23,823 bases of DNA, taken from assembly GCA_002633005.1 (NCBI GenBank), contig NMRA01001256.1:9989-33811 (forward strand), in the 5' to 3' direction. This DNA is from Phoronis australis. Taxonomy: Eukaryota; Phoronida; Phoronidae. A program made the position numbers and the translations under genes. A model generated the notes under the pieces. It was not told the origin of the DNA, searched no databases, and saw only the letters and a program-made list of their open reading frames with translations. Of this stretch, positions 8,662 through 18,530 are shown in pieces. Numbering within the stretch: position 1 is the stretch's first letter; every line of letters starts with the position of its first letter.

Positions 8662-9270
8662 TGCTCCAGTTTTTATTTTCATGCTTCTATTTTGTAATAC
8701 TGAAATATCAAATCATGTGTTGTGAAACAATGCAGCCATGATATCCTTGTTGACTGTTAACCGTCTGTTGGTTGTATAAATTACTAATGATGCTCTAGTG
8801 ATGTTGTGCCATATATCTGACAATTGTACATTACTAATGATGCTCTAGTGATGTTGTGCCATATATCTGACAATTGTACATAACGTTAACATGAACGTGA
8901 TCATTTGCAGTTTTGTTGTTTCCTTTCCATTAATGTTGTGGTCAAAATTACTTGACGCTGGCGCAGTAGTTAATTTGAAGTACAGTATCCACCATTCTGA
9001 GTGTTAGTTGATTATGAATAAACGTGTGTGCATATGCACGTGCACTGTGCACATACACGTGAGTGTGTGTAAATGAAACCACACAATATTTATTGGGTGA
9101 TTTGTTTACGGTCTTCTGCACGTGATGTGGCAGAACTAAAAGTGCCAATAAACCCACGTTGCGTCAAAACGTTTGATGCAGACCACTCATTGGTCCAAAC
9201 TCGGATGACGAGTGGTTTCGGAGCCTGAAAAAAATGACAGTTCGTTATCGTTTGATACGATGCTCAGTGC
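8662..9270 (+). repeat. Duplicated EFL1 intron block, copy 2
   Basis: This is the second copy of 8064-8660, ending at gctcagtgc (9270), after which the sequence continues into unique intron. It differs by about 2-3 percent substitutions, a shorter cacgtg microsatellite and one extra 50-base unit. Confidence 0.92.
8781..8880. repeat. Perfect 50-base tandem duplication
   Basis: The segment ttactaatgatgctctagtg through caattgtaca occurs twice back to back (8781-8830 and 8831-8880) without a difference. The corresponding place in 8064-8660 has a single copy, so the event is recent and private to this copy. Confidence 0.95.
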
Positions 9271-9507
9271 ATACAATGAGTCACATTGACATGTCGTCTT
9301 GAGGAGCCTGTTCTCAAACAATAAATTGTCGGTTCTTGTCAAGCCCTGAAATCATCTGTAGTCTGTCTGAGGAACAATTTGATAACGCTAAGTCAAAGTG
9401 ATCCAAGTCAAAATTTGATTTTAGTGACTACGCAAGATGAGTTTACAGCTGTTTCAACACTAGTGTTTAACAGAGAACCTTGAGATAACAGGGCATATGT
9501 GGCGGTG
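9271..9507. other. EFL1 intron, unique sequence
   Basis: This short AT-rich stretch lies between two duplicated blocks. I see no exon, repeat or RNA gene in it. Confidence 0.6.
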
Positions 9508-10163
9508 GTTGACCCCTCCAGTTGATGTAACTCTTAACGTTTTTATGTAGTTATAGGGTGTTGTGACTGGCTGGTCGTTGGCAGTTCTGGTTGAAGAGTG
9601 ACATAAAGCAGTCGTTTCCGGAACTTTGGTGTTTTTCTCGCTTAATTTCTACCAAAAATTAAGAATCAGTAGAGTTGCACATGTTGCGAATTGTGTTTGA
9701 AAAAGTTTATTTTTCCATGTATTTAAAGTAACATTACTGGCAAGAAAGGTTATGATTTCTTAACTCAGCCCCAGCCTGCATTCGAACTGGGAATGTTCGC
9801 GTTCCCAGCCAAAACGCTCTGCTAAAGAGCTATTTCACACTCGATAAGTGACAAGAATATTTCAACTGTATTTAATTGGTGCCGTCACCAGCCTTGATTT
9901 CAGTGAATGTCTGGCAGACAACGATGAGAACAGGCAATTTTAAATAAAATCACTAGAGCAATTTATTTAGTTGCTTCATAGCTCTGACCAAAGCTAATAA
10001 CTTGAAAAAGTTTACCCCATCGAACAAGAATCTCAGTAATGCATTTTCAGCCATAAAAACGATAATGTCCATTTTCTTTGTTCTACCTCATAGTGAAGCG
10101 TCTTGTTGTATCGACGTTTGACCATAGCTGATATCAATTTATTGTCACTATCAACTTTGTTCT
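9508..10163 (+). repeat. Duplicated EFL1 intron block, copy 2 (adjoins the last exon)
   Basis: This is the partner of 6937-7595. It runs directly into the acceptor cag at 10164-10166 and the last EFL1 exon, so it is the copy in genuine gene context. It contains the SINE head at 9769-9840. Differences from copy 1 are scattered substitutions and small indels. Confidence 0.9.
9769..9840 (-). mobile_element. tRNA-derived SINE head (copy 2)
   Basis: This has the same A box-like (tagctctttagcagagcg) and B box-like (cagttcgaatgc) words as copy 1, on the minus strand, with one or two substitutions in the part between the boxes. It is present because the surrounding block is duplicated, not because of an independent insertion. 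Confidence 0.5.
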
Positions 10164-10166
10164 CAG

Positions 10167-10355
10167 GTCGTTGATTTGGACCCATTCTGGGAACCTTCCA
10201 CTGAGGAAGAGTACATGCACTTCGGCGAGAAAGCGGACTCGGAAAACCAAGCACGGAAATACATGAACGTTGTCCGCAGAAGGAAAGGTTTGGGAGTTAA
10301 TGAGAAGATTGTCGAGTATGCTGAGAAGCAAAGAACATTATCAAAGAAGAAATAG
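10167..10355 (+). CDS. EFL1: EFL1 last exon with stop codon
   Basis: The last coding exon (62 residues and TAG at 10353-10355) follows the acceptor tctcag. It begins [20 protein letters not shown], continues [20 protein letters not shown] and ends [18 protein letters not shown] recognise this as the very conserved EFL1 C-terminus, which also ends in AEKQRTLSK-type sequence in vertebrates. Reading starts in phase 0. The exon that should precede it is not seen in the window. Gene orientation converges on the minus-strand chondroitin synthase. Confidence 0.96.
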   Translation, partial: VVDLDPFWEPSTEEEYMHFGEKADSENQARKYMNVVRRRKGLGVNEKIVEYAEKQRTLSKKK

Positions 10356-10484
10356 ATTTTATTGCAGCCCGTCTTAGTGATATTGATATAGAGTCTCGTC
10401 ATTTTACGAATTTATTCGTGTTCTGAATGAATTTAAAGGTGTGAAGATCCAAAAATGTTGTTGATATGAGGAAAACTGACTCGC
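10356..10484 (+). other. Putative EFL1 3' untranslated region
   Basis: About 130 bases of AT-rich sequence lie between the stop and the polyadenylation signal. It holds no other recognisable feature. The extent is inferred from the signal position only. Confidence 0.6.
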
Positions 10485-10490
10485 AATAAA
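10485..10490 (+). terminator. EFL1 polyadenylation signal (AATAAA)
   Basis: A canonical AATAAA lies in ctcgcaataaaacagt, the first one after the EFL1 stop. It is a plausible cleavage signal. Transcript ends are needed to confirm its use. Confidence 0.65.
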
Positions 10491-13400
10491 ACAGTAGTCA
10501 TCAAAGATGTCAGATTTTGAAATTATTTACTAAAACTGCATTCCGCCATTTAGTTTGATAAAAAACAGAAATTGAATTAGGACTTTCACTCATATTGTCC
10601 AATATTTTTGCCTCCTTAGGATTCTATTGAGTTTATTATTATTGGCCAACCTTTACATTTTGAAAATTTGAAAATGGTGTAAATTCGCATTATGGGAGGG
10701 GGGGGCTTAGTTTGAAGCAGAAATGGAACAGCAAGGAATGTTGCCTACTTTAAGAGAATAAAAAGTCGTTAGATTTTGGTTTTGTAGACAGCTCAACAGT
10801 GCAAAATGAAGCTTGTTAAGTTGACAACTTGCATTGCTACAACCTGTACTTCATCGCACCATTTTCTGGATCTATTTTTCAGTATTGACTCGGGTTTTGT
10901 CCAGAGATGTTTTGAAGTGATCCAAGTTTTGTAAAGAAATTCAAATGCTACACAAGTACATCATCAAAAGATCATAAAATATCATTTACCAAGTTACGTA
11001 GTGCCATAGGCGGATCCAAGGAACGGGTTTGGACACCTCTTTTTTAGCATAAGTGGCAAATAAAAATCACTTGACATATGGACAATTTCTATTTTCTATT
11101 ATTTCCACTGTCCGTTGAGTGCATGGCACTAAATGTCAATACCTGATTTCTACTCTTTATACAGAATTCTCTTCACAAACCTATCGTTTTATTTGGGCTG
11201 CCCCTATTGAAAAAGCTGGAGTCGCCTTCGACAGTGGCATCTCAACATTTTCCTAATGTTCTTGGAAGTATCGATTCTAACCCGTGGTATAAAACGAGTA
11301 ACGTCTCCTTTAGAAGTGCTGGAATAACACTGTTTTCAGTTAAACAGAGTTCGATTACAAGAGGAGACATTGTGGCTCACTGGTTACAGCTCCAGACTCC
11401 CTCATGAGAGGCCTGGGTTCTAATCATGGCTTCACTGGCTGACACTCCAGCATTGCACAAAGATGTCTCCTATTCCTCTGAGCTCGGTCTTACTTGTGAA
11501 TGTGTGCAAGGAGTGAATGAAAACCTGGAGAGGAGGACCATGCTGTATATTAGCTCTTGGCTAAAGCCGGTTTCCTTTTAAAATAATAGGGAAAAATTCC
11601 AATGTCGTTTATTAAATACCTCTAACGATGGCGATATTTACACAATGAAACTGTCACCCATGATGGATTATGACAAATACATCTGCAGTGAAATGGCGAG
11701 TTTCATCTAGTCAATTTACACAATGAAATGACAATATTAACGTAATGTTTGTTCATGACTATCTGTGTGGATAAATAGGAGCATGCACCCTGATTGACAA
11801 TCTCTACCTGCTAGTTACTGTCCATTCTACAACATCTTATAGCACTTACGGAAAAGAATTGATAAAATCTACACATCACACTACTCTCGATTGTTCTACA
11901 CAGCTACAAAAAAAACACTTGTTGGTGACAAATGACATCAATATATACAAATTAAAAATGACTAAGAGCACCCCCGATCCATCACAAAATACTGATTTTT
12001 GCATTCAGCGATCTCTTAATACACAAATTGCAATAAAATAAAACTCTAACCCTAACTAAATACACGTGATCCCATAGTTAGTTTCAGAGAACTACATTCC
12101 CAAAACAACAAAGAACTAATAAGGTCATAGAGTACCAAGTATGACAATACAATACAACACGGCCCTAACAAACTTCTACCATAACTGCTCTGGTATAAGC
12201 CCACCGAACGGCTTGTCTTTGCACATAAGCCCACCCACAATTTTCCTAGTGTCTAAATGTAAGACTGTCTGATCTCAGTCTATTACACATAACCCCCACC
12301 AGGTGGCCTGGCGCAAAGCAGCCTAGAGAACATGTGCACGTGCAATGAACGTGTCGTACAAACCCATGCTCTAATGGACAAATGTATAACCACAAGCCTA
12401 TCTATCATCTCATACAGGAGACGTTGGTGTAAGCGTACTAGAGCTTACCAATGGCTTACAGCAGAACCAATGCACTATTTCAATAAAAACGAGCAACTTG
12501 CAGATCACATAATACTGGCAGACAGCTAGGTAGTTACTAGTATTTCATTTGTGTGTTGATTTTTGTTTCCCTTTAAGCATCATGCGAGCGACATTAAGTC
12601 GTGCGTAGTTCCTGAAACGTGATATCCTCAATAATTGTAAAGGGCTATCAACCCTCCTTCAATCAAAGAAATAAACTTTAGATTTAAACTCACGTGTCCC
12701 TATAACAAAACCTATCTTAATTTACCCATACAAGACATCTCTAGAACTGGCAGTTCATTATTGCTTAAGACCATGCTCCGCGCACAGAATGAACTACATG
12801 CCCCAACTGCGCAAAGTCGCGGTACCTGGTCCCAAGCAGTAACACACCGTCAGTTCCCTTTAAGACCAGAGAGCACCTCTGATGTGCGCAAGAAACATAC
12901 GATATCAATTTCATAACCATAAGTGGTCTAAATCAATAGTTATGGAGGACAGGTTTAAGAAATGTGGATTTTTAAAATGTGTCAGATTCAAGAGACCAGG
13001 GTCATGTTTCACTGAGATGAAAGGTTAAAGGTTAACTTTGACTGGGTTTATTAATTCAGGAGACGAAACCAATGGCCCTTCAGTTTTGTTGAACTTTTAC
13101 TCTTCTTAGCTCTTATTAATTTAAATTAAAATCTTGTCTATCTTGGTCACATAGATTATTGCCAGATGTCACCTCTTTCTCTCAAACTACAGAGCACCAT
13201 CCGAGATTGAACTTGCTACAAATCAGCAAGACATTTACTGTCACTATACCTGAGAAAGTCTAAGGCAACACTTTAGCTAACAGCATTTCCAAACAATGGT
13301 GCACCTTACATTCAAGACTGATATTTGTCACCTTTGGCACAGATTCTCACCATACAATCTTGTGGCCTTTACATACATTGTGGCAAAACACCCACCTTAC

Positions 13401-14503
13401 ATCACCAGAATAACTTTCAATTATTAAAAACTGGTCTTGACATGTTCTTTACAAAGACTGGCGATGATTCCTAAGCTTGGAAATAACTGAAAATTCACTA
13501 TTACTTGAGACTGGTCTCAATGTGTGGTCCATCATGGCAAGTTTTAAGCCGTTTCAACATGAGACATGCGTTGTATTTGCGGCAATGTGGCAGTGGTTGT
13601 GAGAATGCATCTTGCTTGGTCATACAGGCTCACAAACCTTAAAAACTGGTAGAGCGAAATAAGATCAAACTTTTGCAACTCTACAGTACGGAACATGGCT
13701 GGTGTGCAAGTAGAGTAGCAATATGCAGAAATCATTGTCAAGATTTACTGACAGATGAGTCACTATACTTGGAACAGGATGTGTGAGGATAAGCCTAACT
13801 TATGTAACAGAAAGGAAATAGTCTGGGAGGGGGCATTGTTTGAATTCAATAGGCAATTTGATCAGATAAGGAAATTTAAGGTCCTACTGGAATTCAATTT
13901 GCATTGCGACATAACAGGATGTTCACTCAGAGCTAATCAACTCAGCATTAAACCAGAAAGTTCTTGCACAATGTGCTGCTGGCAATTACCTCTTGGGCAG
14001 GAGGCAGGACTTCCATTAACAAATAAAAACCCCAGCTAATGTTTGGTAACAAGCAGTAGCAGCCAAGGGGACTAGACCCATGTAACCTGGCGTGACCTGA
14101 AGGGTACCAGAACATTTGTAGTTGGGTTAAGACTGCAGGCTACCTGTACCAGCATACTGTGAGGCTGCATGGAAACCAAACTTTACATAATTACAATGAC
14201 TTCTATCTACAGTTAAAATGATTCTTCAATTCCTGACAAAACTAGTTTCTGAAATTGCTCCAAATACTAATTGATTTTTGGTGACAATCATCTACAGCAT
14301 AAGTCATGCTAACAATGAAATAAAACCTCCCAGTTGATTCTTGCCATACTACGGTAGGTGTCTAAACCGTTAGAGTAGGAAAATAATTTGCATGCTAGAA
14401 CATAACAAAGACCAAGGACAAACCTTTGTCATGAGCTTAACATATTACTTTTCAGGCATCAGAAATTACACAGCTTAAGTTCACCACACAAGGAAACATC
14501 AGA
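10491..14503. other. Intergenic interval between convergent genes
   Basis: About 4 kb of AT-rich sequence separates EFL1 from the minus-strand chondroitin synthase; part of it must be the latter's 3' UTR. I see one SINE head (11365-11435) and no convincing coding exon. The longest frames, for example 13755-14039, are low-complexity translations without domain features. Near 12045 there is a single ctaaccctaac, too short to be a telomeric repeat. Confidence 0.6.
11365..11585 (+). mobile_element. tRNA-derived SINE
   Basis: The sequence tggctcactggttacagctc (from 11373) is close to a Pol III A box of the gtggctcagtggttagagc type common in animal SINE heads. The sequence gggttctaatca (11415-11426) is a B box with tRNA-like spacing. 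A tRNA-unrelated body follows (ctgacactccagc to ggctaaagccggtttcc), and the AT-rich stretch after 11580 may be the tail. The right boundary is approximate and I did not find target duplications. Confidence 0.6.
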
Positions 14504-16114
14504 TCACTTCTCAGCATCTTGGCTGTCATTACCAACAGCTAAGGGATGTTCCAAGATCTCTGGTGACTGATAGGCTATTTCAGCCAATCTTTGCTGGTTA
14601 GCTAATGTGGATGCCATGCTGCCTATACACATGTCGTACTGAGCTGGGTCGAGGTTGGAATCACAGCTGATTGGGTGGTATATGTGCACCATTCCAGGCT
14701 CCACAGCACGGAACACCGTCAGATTGCTCTTGAGGACGTTAGTGTAGAACTGTACATCTTCTTTCCCCCACCCCTTGATGGTGACGTCATAGCCACCGAC
14801 CATCTCCATGTCAGATTTGTACATGGCTGCAATACCGAAACCGAACAGGCGCCAGTAGCCCATGTCACTGTGGAAGACAAATGGAGATTGTGGACATGAG
14901 TTGCTGATGGCACAGCCATATTGAGGGTTATAATGGCTGAACACTATGGGAAAATATAGTGTACTATATTGTCTTGTGTTCAATCGTACTCTATTGATGG
15001 CAGCATGGTCAAAGTAAATGTCAACATCAATAAAAAGCAGGAGAGAGTTAGCATCGTGCTTGGACGCCCCTTTTTGTAAGGCAAGTGCCCTCGAGAATGG
15101 CTCCTTCGTCTGATCCACTCTAATACTGCGATGGGGATATTTTTTACTGAGTGAGATTATCAACTCCAATGAGCGGCGGTTGTCAGAGTCTTGACTAGGA
15201 AAGAGAATGACAGTGAGGCTGACGGCGTCATCTTCCTCTAGACACACCTGCTCAAAGTTCAGCAGAAACCTGTTGAATATTTTCTGGCGTCCAGCCAGTG
15301 GCAGAATCATATGCACCATGGCTTGTGAGCTGACAGCAGGTGAACTCCGTTTAGTCCTGTGAGCAGATTTTAGTGAAACATAGTTAAAACTCTTCTGGAA
15401 TAACTGCATCAGAGCCGACGGCCGCTGATTCAGCAGCCTAGTTGAGTCATCTGGCACCTGCAATATGGAGTCCTCTAATATCTCTACCTCTGCAAACATT
15501 TGTTGCAAATAAGCGTGTTTTCGTACAGGTATTGTCATCTTGCGGCCTTTGTGTTTCCTGTACGTCAACAGTATGTCTAAAATGTAGTCAACACCGTAGA
15601 GGGGGTTAAATCAGCGGTAGCCATACAACACCTCCTTAAAGTCTATTGTGCGACCCTTCTGACGCGAGTTTTTGTTGATCATACGCATCACCTGTACGAT
15701 GATGTCATCCAGGCTTGATCTGGTCATGACATCATAGCCCACTTTGGGGTTCAGCAGTTTTTCAGAATAAACAGTGCTCTTTGTGATGAATTCCCATGGC
15801 AACACCTCTGATGTCGACTCGGGAATAAAATTCATCAAAGATGGATGCTGAGCAATCTTGCCGTGCTCCGCAGATGTCGTGGTTTTCTGGACAGGTGAAA
15901 TAAGGTCGCTGAATTTAGCAATTTCCCGCTGGTGCAGTAATATCTTGTGCCTGAGTTCCAGGCTCTTACGGTCCAATATGGAGGCGTGCAATGTGTAGAG
16001 ATCGGCAGGGTTCTTGACTGGGTGCAGGGTGATGGCCCTCTGTACCTCCTTTGACTTTAGCAGGGGGAGGTATGAGGTGTTCTTGCGATAGTTGTGGTAA
16101 AATAGGTGCTGCAT
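14504..16114 (-). CDS. CHSY1: Chondroitin sulfate synthase last exon, with one in-frame stop
   Basis: The large last exon (536 sense-position codons plus the final TGA) follows a strong acceptor, ttttcctctgtttgcag, on the minus strand. It starts MQHLFYHNYRKN, continues VQRAITLHPVKNPADLYTLH and LELRHKI, and reaches RTIDFKEVLYGYR. One TGA then interrupts at 15611-15613, and the same frame resumes FNPLYGVDYILDILLTYRKH. The C-terminal GalNAc-transferase-like domain has the metal-binding DVD in LLLFIDVDIYF (15020-15028), YFPIVFSHYNP, GYWRLFGFGIAAMY, the GWGKEDVQFY block and HPISCDSNLDPAQYDMC. These motifs and the retained DVD favour CHSY over the polymerising factor CHPF. The enzyme is a Golgi type II protein that extends chondroitin chains on proteoglycans. 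CHSY1 and CHSY3 cannot be told apart here. Whether the TGA is a real null allele, a polymorphism or an error is open. Confidence 0.92.
15611..15613 (-). other. In-frame TGA between the two catalytic domains
   Basis: On the minus strand the codons read TAC CGC TGA TTT AAC CCC. The aligned family segment is YGYRRVNP-like, so the TGA stands where Arg is expected. CGA to TGA is a single CpG transition, consistent with a point mutation. Both sides stay in one frame, with conserved sequence, for 167 codons before and 368 after. No readthrough context such as TGA-CTA is present. Confidence 0.88.
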
Positions 16115-16834
16115 CTGCAAACAGAGGAAAACTGTCAATATCAACATTGATGGACAAGGGTTTACTATGGAGCTACTTGATGGTGTCCTGCGTCTAGAAG
16201 TTGTCTGGCAGACATCTTTACCAAACTGCAATCACGTTTAATCTCCAGCGGGTAGTACCTTAAAAACATGAGTCTAATGTGAAGTAATTCAGAGTGAAAT
16301 CAAAGAGTTGTCTATCCAGACACCCATGATTTTCGTTAGCTTGACCCACGGTGATAAGTGCAAGAGAAAAATGTCCACTAGCACATTACTCATTTTTTGA
16401 AAATTATTTTAATTCAAACGAGCACTTGCCCCTGTTTTTTGTCAATGTTGAATTTTTAACAGATGTGCTTTGGGATTTAAAAACATTTAACACTCAACCG
16501 ATCTTAAATTGATGCCAAATGAGTCAAGTTACAAGCAATGCATACGTGTGACATTTTTGAATTCACAATTTTAGAGTTGGCCATGCAACCAAAATAAACT
16601 CTGAAGAGTTTTCTTGAGTCACTGACGTTTTCGATGTTCCTCTTGGTAACGGTTTAGAATCCCATCACTGTAAGGAATATTAAGAAACCAACTTTATGAG
16701 AATAAAAGGCCAAAATTGATGTTTGTGTTTTAGCCAGGTAAATAATGTGAAATACAGCTTAGGTGACGTTAATCGGATCATTCTGACCACTGAATCCATC
16801 TGTGTTTACCGTAATCTTGCGGCTTAACACCCAG

Positions 16835-16943
16835 AAGGCGCTTAAATCGAAGATTGGCAAAAGTCAGGGAGGGTGATTACCAGATCAGAGGGCGCTTACA
16901 TCGAAATTTGTCACAAACTAAAAGTCGAGTGTGGACGATTACC
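16835..16943. repeat. Diverged tandem pair, period 54
   Basis: Two copies start at 16835 and 16889. They share ggcgctta-atcgaa at the left and a g-gattacc word at the right end. The middle is diverged. The words look like a dispersed repeat fragment, but I cannot name a family. Confidence 0.5.
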
Positions 16944-17034
16944 TGGACATGGGCTTTAATATGTGAGTTTATGGTACAACACATTCTTTCCTTTTCACAT
17001 ACTCAACACCAAGCTCAAAAGTTAAGAGATCAAT

Positions 17035-17110
17035 GCTCAATAAGTCTGCAGGCCAATACGAGACTCGAACTCTGGCAAGTCCAAAGCACTTACACAAAAC
17101 TGTAGACAAA
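17035..17110 (-). mobile_element. Degraded tRNA-derived SINE head (weak)
   Basis: On the minus strand, tgtgtaagtgctttggacttg is followed by agagttcgagtctcg, which resembles the A-box side and the B box of a tRNA-derived SINE. The A box is degraded. No body or target duplication was identified. Confidence 0.35.
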
Positions 17111-18290
17111 TTAAAATTACCTTCTGTAGTTAATGTTAACTTTCTATAGCAATTATGAGCAATTAAGAGGCTATTAAGTCCATTCATTGACCACCTAAGC
17201 TAAAAGTATGATGAATGTCAAAATGACATTTACACTGGCTGCAAACAAAATATTGGTAGTAATGTCACAGGCAGCACTGAAATACAAAACTATACAGTTT
17301 GTAAAAAAGTATACAATTTTCATCCTATTAATATATGGCATCCTGCAAACAGGTAAATCCCATGTCGGGTATCTGACAAGTTAAGACAACGGGCATAAAA
17401 TGAATGACAAACTACAAGGCTCTCGTTCATCCGAGGGGAAAGGCACCCGAGTGTGCCTTCTAAGAGGGGAGTATTTTGGGGTGAGGGAGAATTCTACCTC
17501 CTAGTCACCATCAATAGCACCCCAAACCTGTTGCAAGCCCTCATAGGCTCTGCCTCTAGTAACCAAAACTAACATTTTGTGCTCTTTCAAATTGTCAACT
17601 GTGCGAAATACAAGTGATTCGAACTTGAGGGGAATTTTTGGGCATTGTGAGAGGAATGTCGCGTGATATTTCAATATTTTCAGAAGGGAATGGGGCCGAT
17701 ATTCAGCCCAAAATCGAGGAATTGAGGGCTCTGGACTGGAGAGGGCACCACATTACAGTGAGATATTGGATAAAACAGTCTGTACAGAATGAATATTGGT
17801 GCAAAACATGGACATTCATTGGTATCATGTTACAATGAATAAATGGAAGAGTTCAATCATTGAAATGTCAACTTCAGAAACTTAACTGCTTCTAAAGGGG
17901 GCCGCAAGTGCACTTTTTATTGCAAGTTACAGGTAAAGACAACATAAGCAATTCAAAGTGAAGCCAAAGCAGATTTTTTATAAGTACACCTCAGACTTCA
18001 ATCGCTGTCTTGATGTCCAGATGTTGGCATTAACCGCTGATTCTAAATATTCAACAAATTTTAGTTTTTTGCTTATGTTCCCACCAACAAATCAATTAGT
18101 GAAATGATCAACTTCCCTTTTTCAGATGGCCACACACATAGAATGAGAAAAATGAAACCTTAGTCACTATGACAACACTAGGCCACACTTGAGAAAACAC
18201 AGAAAGCACAAGTCAGGTGTATAGTCAAGCAGTGCAAATCAGTTGCAGAAGACCTTTCAAGACGTTAATAAAAACTCAAACCTGCTTTGG

Positions 18291-18530
18291 AAAGGGGTTG
18301 ACTGGGGAATTTGTTTGTCCAAATGGGTAATGGTGGCCTTTGGGTTCTCTAACAGAAAGGGTTGAGTGGGGATATTGTTCCAAACACGCAATGGTGGCCT
18401 TAGGGTTCTCAAACAGAAAGGGTTAAATGGGGATATTCTTCCAAATGGGCAATATGGTGGCCTTACTGGGCTCTACAACAGAAAGGGTTAAGTGGGGATA
18501 TTGTTCGAACTGGGCAACGATGCCCTTTGC
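18291..18530. repeat. Minisatellite, about four 61-65-base units
   Basis: Units beginning aaagggtt-agtggggatatt start near 18291, 18356, 18417 and 18482. They share caaa-gggcaatggtggcctt and gggttctc-aacag. Copies differ by small indels, and the last is incomplete. It lies in the CHSY intron. Confidence 0.9.

Larger units (their letters stand above)
5831..10166 (+). other. EFL1 intron interval that should contain one more exon
   Basis: The exon ending at 5830 is phase 1 and the last exon starts phase 0, so at least one exon with length 2 modulo 3 must lie between them. In the family this part encodes about 60 residues of the EF-G-like C-terminal domain, leading up to the VVDLDPFW segment. 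I read the interval on the plus strand and did not find it. The region contains four single N characters (5899, 6936, 7596, 8661) and two duplicated blocks, so loss in assembly is the likeliest explanation. Confidence 0.75.

Noticed and set aside
12040-12060. Telomere-like ctaaccctaac
   Set aside because: Only about one and a half units; another single aaaccctaacc occurs near 22200. This is expected by chance in AT-rich sequence.
13047-13052. Minus-strand AATAAA as the CHSY polyadenylation signal
   Set aside because: It lies about 1.45 kb past the stop with nothing else to support it; such hexamers are common in this AT-rich sequence.
13755-14039. A 94-codon plus-strand open frame between the genes
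   Set aside because: No domain, no splice context and no conserved words; it lies opposite the likely CHSY 3' UTR.
14675-14919. Plus- and minus-strand frames overlapping the CHSY exon
   Set aside because: They are out-of-frame shadows of the conserved glycosyltransferase reading frame.
15611-15613. TGA as a selenocysteine codon
   Set aside because: The aligned family residue is Arg, not Cys, and CHSY enzymes are not known selenoproteins; a CpG point change is simpler.
17420-17465. Hairpin aaggcacccgagtgtgcctt as a terminator or regulatory RNA
   Set aside because: A seven-pair stem alone in an animal intron is weak evidence and no further structure supports it.
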